NCBI GenBank assembly: GCA_019423835.1
Contig: JAHZAR010000022.1
Span: 7,104-22,265, forward strand
Length of the DNA: 15,162 bases
From: Clostridiales bacterium
GTDB taxonomy: Bacteria; Bacillota; Clostridia; Lachnospirales; Lachnospiraceae
Reading direction: 5' to 3'
Numbering within the stretch: position 1 is the first letter of the stretch; every line of letters starts with the position of its first letter. This document shows positions 6,887 to 12,775 of the stretch, in pieces. The notes under the pieces were generated by a model that saw nothing but the letters and a program-made list of their open reading frames with translations, did no database searches and was not told the origin of the DNA. The position numbers were made by a program, and so were the translations under genes.

Positions 6887-8212
6887 ATGGGTTTGGCTAC
6901 ATTTATAGGCGGTATTCATCCATTGGAGGGCAAAGAATTGTCTGAGGATAAACCGATTCAGATTCTTCCTCCGATTCAGGGTGAAGAAATGGTATTTCCG
7001 CTGTCCCAGCACATCGGCGCTCCGGCACGTCCTTTGGTGAAGAAGGGCGATCAGGTTCTGAAGGGCCAGCTGATTGCTGAGGCTGGCGGTTTTATTTCTG
7101 CCAATGTCATCTGTTCCGTATCCGGTACGGTGAAGGGAATTGAGCCAAGGCTGGTTGCGAACGGCGCCAGGGTTGATTCCATTATTGTGGAGAATGACGG
7201 ACAGGACAATGCAGTGGAGGGATTTGGTGAGAAGAGGGATTACACCAGGCTTTCCAAGGAAGAGATCCGCGACATTATCAAGAGCGCAGGAATAGTCGGA
7301 TTAGGAGGCGCAGGATTCCCGACTCATGTGAAGCTGACTCCAAAGGACGAGGCTGCTATTGATACGGTGATTGTGAACGGCGCTGAGTGCGAGCCTTATC
7401 TGACCAGCGATTACAGACTCATGCTGGAGCAGCCGGAGAGGATCGTCGGCGGCCTGAAGGTCATTTTACAGCTCTTCGACAATGCAAAGGGCGTCATCGG
7501 CATTGAGAACAATAAGCCGGAGGCCATCAAGAAACTCACTGAGATGGTGAAGGACGAGCCGAGAATTGAGGTATGTCCGCTTCTCACCAAATATCCGCAG
7601 GGCGGCGAGCGCACGCTGATCTACGCAGTGACAAAGAGAGAGATCAACTCCTCCATGCTCCCGGCAGACGCAGGCTGCGTGGTGGACAATATTGATACGG
7701 TTGTTTCTATTTATAATGCAGTGTGCGAGTCCACTCCGCTTATCAGAAAGATTATTACTGTGACAGGAGACGCCATTGCACATCCGCAGAACTACGAGGT
7801 AAGGCTGGGGACAAACTACAGCCGTCTGGTGGAGGCTGCCGGAGGCTTTAAGGAGCAGCCGGAGAAGATCATTTCCGGCGGCCCGATGATGGGGCAGGCT
7901 CTGTTTTCCACAGACTTCCCGGTGGCCAAGACTTCTTCTGCCCTTACTACCTTTACAAAGGATGAGGTTGCAGCTCAGGCGCCGAGTCCGTGTATCCGCT
8001 GCGGACGCTGCGTGGATGTCTGCCCGGAGCACCTGGTTCCTCCTCTGATGATGAAAGCAGCTTTGGACAATAATCTGGAGAAGTTCCAGCAGTTAAACGG
8101 CATGGAATGCGTGGAGTGCGGCTGCTGTGCTTATACCTGTCCGGCTAAACGTCCGCTGACACAGGCATTCAAGGAAATGCGCAAGGCTGTGGCGGCCAGC
8201 CGAAGAAAGTAG
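6887..8212 (+). CDS. rnfC: RnfC, NADH-side subunit of the Rnf complex
   Basis: RnfC is the peripheral subunit that handles NAD(H) and FMN in the Rnf ferredoxin:NAD+ oxidoreductase on the inner membrane face. The 441-aa protein opens with an RnfC-type barrel-sandwich region. It continues with the flavin/NADH-binding core, glycine loop GGAGFPTHVK at residues 140-149 and NGAECEP at 164-170, as in the 51-kDa subunit of complex I. It ends with two 4Fe-4S motifs: Cys369, 372, 375, 379 and Cys408, 411, 414, 418. There is no long C-terminal Ala/Lys repeat tail of the sort seen in some proteobacterial RnfC, which is usual for Clostridia. ATG 6887 is preceded by a purine-rich GAAAGAGGG. It is the first gene of the operon, and its TAG stop is part of the rnfD ribosome binding site. 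Confidence 0.96.
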   Translation: MGLATFIGGIHPLEGKELSEDKPIQILPPIQGEEMVFPLSQHIGAPARPLVKKGDQVLKGQLIAEAGGFISANVICSVSGTVKGIEPRLVANGARVDSIIVENDGQDNAVEGFGEKRDYTRLSKEEIRDIIKSAGIVGLGGAGFPTHVKLTPKDEAAIDTVIVNGAECEPYLTSDYRLMLEQPERIVGGLKVILQLFDNAKGVIGIENNKPEAIKKLTEMVKDEPRIEVCPLLTKYPQGGERTLIYAVTKREINSSMLPADAGCVVDNIDTVVSIYNAVCESTPLIRKIITVTGDAIAHPQNYEVRLGTNYSRLVEAAGGFKEQPEKIISGGPMMGQALFSTDFPVAKTSSALTTFTKDEVAAQAPSPCIRCGRCVDVCPEHLVPPLMMKAALDNNLEKFQQLNGMECVECGCCAYTCPAKRPLTQAFKEMRKAVAASRRK

Positions 8213-8225
8213 GAGGTGGGGAGAA

Positions 8226-9167
8226 ATGGAAAAATTATTTAACGTATCGTCATCGCCTCACGTCAGGGACAGGTCCACGACCCAGAACCTGATGTTTGAC
8301 GTTGTCATTGCGATGATTCCTGCCAGCGTCTACGGCGTGTGGCAGTTCGGCCTCAACGCGCTTCTCGTCCTGATTGCGACGGTCGTAAGCTGCGTGGTGT
8401 CGGAATACGCTTATGAAAAACTGATGAACAAGCCGATCACCATTACAGACGGCAGCGCTGTAGTAACGGGTATGATTCTGGCTCTCAACATGCCGCCTCA
8501 GATCCCGGTATGGGTTCCCATGGTGGGCGGCGTCTTTGCGATTGTCGTGGTAAAGCAGCTCTACGGCGGTCTGGGACAGAATTTTATGAATCCGGCCCTG
8601 GCAGCCCGCTGCTTCTTACTGATTTCCTTTGCCGGACTGATGAACGACTTCTCATCTGCAAGTCTGGGCTTTGACAGCCTTTCAGGCGCGACTCCTCTGG
8701 CAACCCTCAGGGCAGGAGGAGAGGTGGATCTGGCCGGTCTGATCATTGGACGCATTCCCGGTACAATCGGCGAGGTTTCCGTGATCGCTCTGCTGTTCGG
8801 CGGCATCTACATGATTGTCCGCAAGGTGATTTCGCCGATTATCCCTCTGTTCTACATAGGGACCACGGCTGTATTTATCTTCATCTTCGGCGGCTTTGAC
8901 GTAAACTACACGCTGTGCGAGATCTGCGCCGGCGGTCTGATTTTCGGTGCGTTCTTCATGGCTACTGACTACGTGACCAGTCCGCTGACGAAAAAGGGAC
9001 AGATCGTATACGGGATTGTGCTGGGTCTGATGACGGGGATCTTCCGTCTCTGGGGAGCTTCCCCGGAGGGCGTTTCCTACTCTATCATCCTCTGCAACCT
9101 GTTCGTGCCGCTGATTGAACGGGCAACACTTCCCAAAGCGTTCGGAAAGGGAGGTATGAAGAAATGA
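8226..9167 (+). CDS. rnfD: RnfD, membrane flavoprotein subunit
   Basis: RnfD is an integral membrane subunit of the Rnf complex, related to NqrB, with a covalently bound FMN. The 313-aa protein is mostly hydrophobic, with roughly eight to ten membrane segments. The flavinylation motif SGAT lies at residues 153-156, so Thr156 is the likely FMN attachment site. The NMPPQIPVWVP stretch near residue 90 and the FMNPALAARC stretch near 120 are typical of the family. The AGGAGG site (8212-8217) includes the last base of the rnfC stop. The gene overlaps rnfG by 4 nt (ATGA), which suggests coupled translation of the two covalent flavoproteins. The ApbE-type flavin transferase needed for attachment is not in the window. 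Confidence 0.95.
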   Translation: MEKLFNVSSSPHVRDRSTTQNLMFDVVIAMIPASVYGVWQFGLNALLVLIATVVSCVVSEYAYEKLMNKPITITDGSAVVTGMILALNMPPQIPVWVPMVGGVFAIVVVKQLYGGLGQNFMNPALAARCFLLISFAGLMNDFSSASLGFDSLSGATPLATLRAGGEVDLAGLIIGRIPGTIGEVSVIALLFGGIYMIVRKVISPIIPLFYIGTTAVFIFIFGGFDVNYTLCEICAGGLIFGAFFMATDYVTSPLTKKGQIVYGIVLGLMTGIFRLWGASPEGVSYSIILCNLFVPLIERATLPKAFGKGGMKK

Positions 9168-9769
9168 GCAAGATAATCAAAGATACGGTAATTCTTTTCG
9201 CGATTACCCTGGTGGCCGGCTTCTGTCTGGGAGCAGTTCACGATATTACGCTGGCTCCGATTGCCGCCGCTCAGGAGGCCGCCGCTACGGCGACCTATCA
9301 GCAGGTTTATCCGGATGCAGCCAGCTTTGATACGCCGCAGGAGATGACGGACGCAGTCGCGGCTGCCGCAGACACATCCTCCTGGGGATTCGGAGCCGTT
9401 ACGATCAACGATGCCAAGAACGCCCTTGACACAAGCGGCAATCCCATCGGGTATCTGATTACCTCTACTTCTGCTGAGAGCTACGGCGGCGACGTGCAGA
9501 TCGCAGTAGGCATCACGGCAGAGGGAACTGTTACGGGAATCGGATTTCTGAGCATCAGCGATACGCCCGGTCTGGGCATGAAGGCTTCGGAGCCGGAGTT
9601 TAAGGATCAATACAGCGGAAAACCGGCTGCTGCCTTTGAGGTAGTCAAGACAGCTCCGACGGCTGACAACCAGATCCAGGCGATCAGCGGCGCGACCATC
9701 ACTTCCTCCGCTGTAACAAATGCAGTCAACGCGGCAGTGTACTTTGTACAGAACTGCCTGTCTGAGTAG
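9164..9769 (+). CDS. rnfG: RnfG, covalent-FMN electron transfer subunit
   Basis: RnfG (NqrC-like) passes electrons through an FMN bound to a threonine on the outer side of the membrane. The 201-aa protein has one N-terminal membrane segment (about residues 7-25) and then an extracytoplasmic FMN-binding domain. The attachment motif SGATIT is at residues 175-180, so Thr178 is the expected flavinylated residue. An Ala-rich stretch (about 33-46) links membrane and domain. ATG 9164 overlaps the rnfD stop (ATGA). The TAG stop is fused to the AGGAGG of rnfE. Confidence 0.95.
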   Translation: MSKIIKDTVILFAITLVAGFCLGAVHDITLAPIAAAQEAAATATYQQVYPDAASFDTPQEMTDAVAAAADTSSWGFGAVTINDAKNALDTSGNPIGYLITSTSAESYGGDVQIAVGITAEGTVTGIGFLSISDTPGLGMKASEPEFKDQYSGKPAAAFEVVKTAPTADNQIQAISGATITSSAVTNAVNAAVYFVQNCLSE

Positions 9770-9782
9770 GAGGTGCAGATTC

Positions 9783-10460
9783 ATGAATAAATATGTAGAA
9801 CGAATTTATAACGGTATCTGGAAGGAAAACCCCATTTTCGTACAGATGATCGGCCTTTGCCCCACCCTGGCAGTTACAACCTCTGCTATCAATGGCGTGG
9901 GTATGGGACTCTCCACGACAGTCGTTCTGGTGCTGGCAAATATCCTGATTGCCGCTTTGAGAAAGATCATACCGGACAGCGTGCGTCTGCCGGCTGAGAT
10001 CGTTGTCGTAGCTTCCTTCGTAACGATTGTGGATATGCTGATGGAAGGCTTTACCCCGGATCTGTATAAATCCCTGGGCATCTACATTCCGCTGATCGTT
10101 GTAAACTGTATCATCCTGGGCCGTGCAGAGGCTTATGCCATGAAGAACAACGCCATCCTGTCCGCATTCGACGGAATCGGCATGGGTCTTGGCTTTACCA
10201 TTGCCCTGGTTCTTATCGGTGCATTCCGTGAGCTGATCGGCGCCGGCACGATTTTCGGCGTGCAGATTATGCCGTCTTCCTACGTTCCGGTTTCCATCTT
10301 TATCCTGGCTCCTGGTGCGTTCTTTATTCTGGCCATGCTGACGGCGGTTCAGAACAAGCTCAAGATGCCGAGCGCCACAAATGGATCCGTAAAGAAGAAG
10401 AAAAAATCCGGCGGCTGCAGCGGCGACTGCTTAAGCTGTGCCGGACATAAGGCAGAATAG
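9783..10460 (+). CDS. rnfE: RnfE, membrane subunit with Cys-rich C-terminus
   Basis: RnfE (NqrD-like) is one of two homologous six-helix membrane subunits, with RnfA, that form the ion- and electron-conducting core. From ATG 9783 it is 225 aa, with hydrophobic helices from about residue 20 to 195. I chose this ATG because TAGGAGGTG lies just upstream and the protein opens with the typical MNKYVERIYNGIWKENP. An in-frame ATG at 9720 would add 21 residues inside rnfG with no site. After the last helix comes a lysine run and then CSGDCLSC (C-x3-C-x2-C), a possible metal or redox site not needed for the core fold. The stop is again TAGGAGG, serving rnfA 11 nt on. Confidence 0.94.
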   Translation: MNKYVERIYNGIWKENPIFVQMIGLCPTLAVTTSAINGVGMGLSTTVVLVLANILIAALRKIIPDSVRLPAEIVVVASFVTIVDMLMEGFTPDLYKSLGIYIPLIVVNCIILGRAEAYAMKNNAILSAFDGIGMGLGFTIALVLIGAFRELIGAGTIFGVQIMPSSYVPVSIFILAPGAFFILAMLTAVQNKLKMPSATNGSVKKKKKSGGCSGDCLSCAGHKAE

Positions 10461-10471
10461 GAGGAAGAGAG

Positions 10472-11047
10472 ATGAAAGAGTTACTCATTATTGCGATCAG
10501 CTCGGCGCTGGTAAGCAATGTCGTACTGAGCCAGTTTCTCGGCATCTGCTCCTTCGTCGGCGTATCAAAAAAGGTAGAAACAGCAGCCGGTATGGGCGGT
10601 GCGGTTATCTTCGTTATCACCATCGCCTCTATCGTGGCCAGCCTGATTTACCAGTTTATCCTGGGCCCCCTGGGTCTGGACTATCTGAACACCATTGTGT
10701 TCATTCTGGTTATCGCGGCTTTAGTGCAGCTGGTAGAGATGTTCATGCATAAGTGTATGGTCTCCCTGTACAACGCTCTCGGCGTTTTCCTGCCTCTGAT
10801 TACCACAAACTGCGCCGTGCTGGGCGTTGCTCTTACGAATGTGCAGAGCGGCTACAGCTTTGTGCAGAGTGTGGTAAACGGCGTCGGAACGGCCATCGGC
10901 TATACCATCGCCATTATCCTGCTGGCAGGAATCCGCGAACACATAGAGGGAAACGACATTCCCTACAGTTTCCAGGGCTCTCCTATTGTACTGGTAACGG
11001 CTGGGCTGATGGCAATCGCATTTTTCGGATTTTCCGGATTACTGTAG
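10472..11047 (+). CDS. rnfA: RnfA, membrane core subunit
   Basis: RnfA (NqrE-like) is the partner of RnfE. The two have opposite membrane orientation and together hold an iron-sulfur centre between the half-channels. The 191-aa protein is almost entirely hydrophobic with six predicted helices. Family-typical stretches are SNVVLSQFLGICSF near residue 14 and ITTNCAVLGVAL near residue 110. Each contains the conserved Cys expected to ligate the shared cluster. AGGAGGAAGAG precedes ATG 10472. Gaps are 11 nt to rnfE and 15 nt to rnfB. Confidence 0.96.
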   Translation: MKELLIIAISSALVSNVVLSQFLGICSFVGVSKKVETAAGMGGAVIFVITIASIVASLIYQFILGPLGLDYLNTIVFILVIAALVQLVEMFMHKCMVSLYNALGVFLPLITTNCAVLGVALTNVQSGYSFVQSVVNGVGTAIGYTIAIILLAGIREHIEGNDIPYSFQGSPIVLVTAGLMAIAFFGFSGLL

Positions 11048-11062
11048 AAGGAGGAAACGAAG

Positions 11063-11854
11063 ATGAATACTGTTGCAATTATCATCGCGGCTGCCGTCAT
11101 TGCCGGAACAGGCATTGTAGTCGGCATCGTGTTAGGCATTTTTGGACAGAAGTTTCATGTAGAGATAGATGAGAAAGAGGCTGCTGTCCGCGAGGAGCTG
11201 CCAGGCAACAACTGCGGCGGCTGCGGTTACCCGGGCTGTGATGGTCTGGCCAAGGCAATCGCCGAGGGCAAGGCCCCTGTCAATGCCTGTCCGGTAGGAG
11301 GCCCTGCTGTTGGCGCGAAGATCGCTGCCATTATGGGTGTGGAGGCCGGAACCAGCGAGAAGATGGTAGCGTTCGTGAAGTGTAAGGGAACCTGCGATCA
11401 TACGAGAACGCAGTACAAGTACTACGGCATCGAGGACTGTAAGAAGGCCACTGTAGTTCCGGGAAGCGGCGAGAAAGCCTGCTCTTACGGCTGTATGGGC
11501 TTCGGCTCCTGTGTAAAGGCCTGCAAATTTGACGCGATTCACGTGGTGGACGGCATCGCCGTGGTAGATAAGGAAAAATGTGTGGCCTGCGGCCAGTGTG
11601 TGGCAGCCTGCCCGCAGCACCTGATCGAGCTTGTACCCTATAAGGCAGAGCATCTGGTGCAGTGCAGCTCCCACGACCGGGGCCCGGCAGTCAAGTCCAA
11701 GTGCGATTTTGGCTGTATCGGCTGTACGCTGTGCACCAAGCAGTGTGAATTTGACGCCATCCACATGGACAACAATGTGGCTGTCATCGATTACGAAAAA
11801 TGTACAAACTGCGGCAAGTGCGCGGAGAAGTGCCCGGTGAAGGTTATCAAATAG
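11063..11854 (+). CDS. rnfB: RnfB, multi-cluster ferredoxin-oxidising subunit
   Basis: RnfB accepts electrons from reduced ferredoxin and feeds them into the complex. The 263-aa protein has an N-terminal membrane anchor (about residues 3-27). A 4Fe-4S domain follows with Cys51, 54, 59 and 76 (NNCGGCGYPGC...ACP). The C-terminal half carries ferredoxin-like motifs with Cys140, 144, 150, 154; Cys173, 176, 179, 183; Cys214/218, 221, 224, 228; and Cys247, 250, 253, 257. This allows up to five 4Fe-4S clusters, as in other clostridial RnfB proteins. GAAGGAGGAAACG precedes ATG 11063. It is the last gene of the operon and a strong terminator begins 67 nt after its stop. Confidence 0.96.
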   Translation: MNTVAIIIAAAVIAGTGIVVGIVLGIFGQKFHVEIDEKEAAVREELPGNNCGGCGYPGCDGLAKAIAEGKAPVNACPVGGPAVGAKIAAIMGVEAGTSEKMVAFVKCKGTCDHTRTQYKYYGIEDCKKATVVPGSGEKACSYGCMGFGSCVKACKFDAIHVVDGIAVVDKEKCVACGQCVAACPQHLIELVPYKAEHLVQCSSHDRGPAVKSKCDFGCIGCTLCTKQCEFDAIHMDNNVAVIDYEKCTNCGKCAEKCPVKVIK

Positions 11855-11920
11855 AGGTTAGCCGGCCGGAACAACGCAGTGTTTTTCCATTTATTCCGGC
11901 AGCAAGGCTCTGAAGAACAA

Positions 11921-11967
11921 AAATGCCATGGGCAGTCAGAAAAGCTCTGATTGCCTATGGCGTTTTT
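11921..11967. terminator. Bidirectional intrinsic terminator after rnfB
   Basis: The arm at 11921-11940 pairs with 11946-11965 across a 5-nt AAAGC loop, giving about 20 bp with a few G-T pairs. The stem runs into TTTTT on the + strand (11963-11967), and the left arm begins with A's (11919-11923) that form a T tract on the - strand. It therefore suits both directions. It ends rnfCDGEAB. A smaller repeat, GCCGGAA/TTCCGGC, lies just upstream (about 11865-11901). Confidence 0.9.
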
Positions 11968-12263
11968 GCTTTGCTTCCCTGAAAATGCTGCTTCCCTGAA
12001 ATGGGCCTTTTGCGATATGCAGTCCATTTAAGGGACGGGAACCGCGTTTCTATGTATACGGCCCTAACTCAGGTATCATACCGCAAGGGACATGACCTAC
12101 CCATAAAGGTGAATCAGCGCAGATAACGTGCAGTGCGTCTCCTGGCTGCCCGAGGGACTTTTCCTCAAGCTCCAACCTTTTCCTTTCCAGGAATCCTCAC
12201 GCAGTATTTCGCAGATGAGATATCTGCCTCCCTAATATAGTCTTTAGCAGACAGCCAGAGAAA

Positions 12264-12575
12264 ATGCGTTTGAACAGCATACTACTTTATATCTGCTGTG
12301 ATAAAGATAATTGCGGAATAGAATGGCCTATTTCAAGCATCGCTAAACTGCTGAATGATTAAACAAAGGAACAAATCTGGCCCCATTCTGTATTCCTGAA
12401 TAAGCAAAGCCATTTCGATATTTCAAAGTTCAGAACTCCAAAAGTAATCTTATCCGATATTGATAAATCCACAAACTGCCCTATGCGATGGGAACAACAG
12501 TCTTTCCCGCTTACTCTTTTCATAATTATTGTATTGATGGTTCTGTCATCTCTCCTGACAGGGAGGAAAACATGA
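12264..12575 (+). pseudogene. Possible broken helix-turn-helix gene remnant
   Basis: A short frame of 32 codons from ATG 12264 to TAA 12360-12362 contains LLYICCDKDNCGIEWP followed by SIAKLLND. This pattern resembles the winged-helix start of HTH_36-like or replication-initiator proteins: a hydrophobic helix, a D-x-x-G-x-x-WP turn, then a short recognition-type helix. After the stop the same frame stays open for 70 more codons to TGA 12573, ending in a hydrophobic run. A single stop thus splits about 103 codons. The ribosome binding site is weak. The family likeness is recalled by eye and is tentative. It may be chance. Confidence 0.3.
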
Positions 12576-12595
12576 AAAACGTAAGTTGTAAATAG
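12572..12595 (+). CDS. 7-codon mini-ORF with a strong ribosome binding site
   Basis: GGGAGG (12561-12566) stands 5 nt before ATG 12572, which opens MKNVSCK and stops at TAG 12593. The initiation region looks real but the peptide is tiny. It may be the surviving start of a decayed gene or a leader peptide. The extended -10 promoter for the next gene lies downstream of it, which argues against a leader role for that gene. Confidence 0.2.
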   Translation: MKNVSCK

Positions 12596-12619
12596 ATGAT
12601 AGATATTCATTTATATTTA

Positions 12620-12628
12620 TGTTATAAT
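12620..12628 (+). promoter_or_regulatory. Extended -10 promoter for the surface-protein gene
   Basis: TGTTATAAT is a perfect extended -10 (TGn plus TATAAT) in a very AT-rich stretch (12590-12660). No good -35 is found 17 nt upstream, which extended -10 promoters tolerate. A start near 12635 would leave a leader of about 140 nt. That leader includes a small hairpin, CGGCGA/TCGCCG (12727-12732/12741-12746), ending 15 nt before the AAGGAGG site. Confidence 0.55.
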
Positions 12629-12775
12629 TCAATAAAAGATTCAAAAATAATTTTGAAATGTGAAAAGAAAACAGCAGAAAGCGAGATAAAAATTGTCAGA
12701 AATGAAATCGGTAAAGTCAGCGGGTTCGGCGATTGGACAGTCGCCGGTATAAAGGGCTAAAAAGGAGGGAAAAAC

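Larger units (their letters stand above)
11968..12619. other. Gene-poor intergenic stretch
   Basis: I see no intact gene here. Positions 12045-12240 have patchy self-complementarity: GGTA/TACC with a 3-nt loop near 12074-12084, GCAGAT/ATCTGC at 12211-12216/12222-12227, and CCCT/AGGG around 12062-12088. Read on the - strand it contains a GAGGAAAAGTCC string. From about 12240 the sequence becomes AT-rich and holds a broken reading frame and a mini-ORF, described separately. It may be a decayed gene region or may hold an RNA I do not recognise. Confidence 0.4.

Noticed and set aside
9720..9782. Upstream ATG for RnfE adding 21 residues
   Set aside because: It lies inside rnfG without a ribosome binding site. 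ATG 9783 follows TAGGAGGTG and gives the normal RnfE N-terminus.
9077..9784. 235-codon open frame on the - strand across rnfG
   Set aside because: It is antisense to well-conserved rnf genes, has odd composition and no plausible initiation region.
11132..11764. 210-codon open frame on the - strand inside rnfB
   Set aside because: It is antisense to the cysteine-rich RnfB coding sequence, with no recognisable domain.
12120..12180. RNase P RNA look-alike on the - strand
   Set aside because: GAGGAAAAGTCC followed by GGGCAG and CCAGG recalls the 5' part of RNase P RNA, but the other universal segments are missing and the length does not fit.
12359..12610. 83-codon - strand frame in the intergenic region
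   Set aside because: No ribosome binding site stands out and I recognise no domain. It lies opposite the broken frame, so at most one of the two was ever coding.
12733..12753. TTGGAC and TATAAA as a promoter before the surface-protein gene
   Set aside because: The spacing is only 9 nt, too short for a sigma-A promoter.
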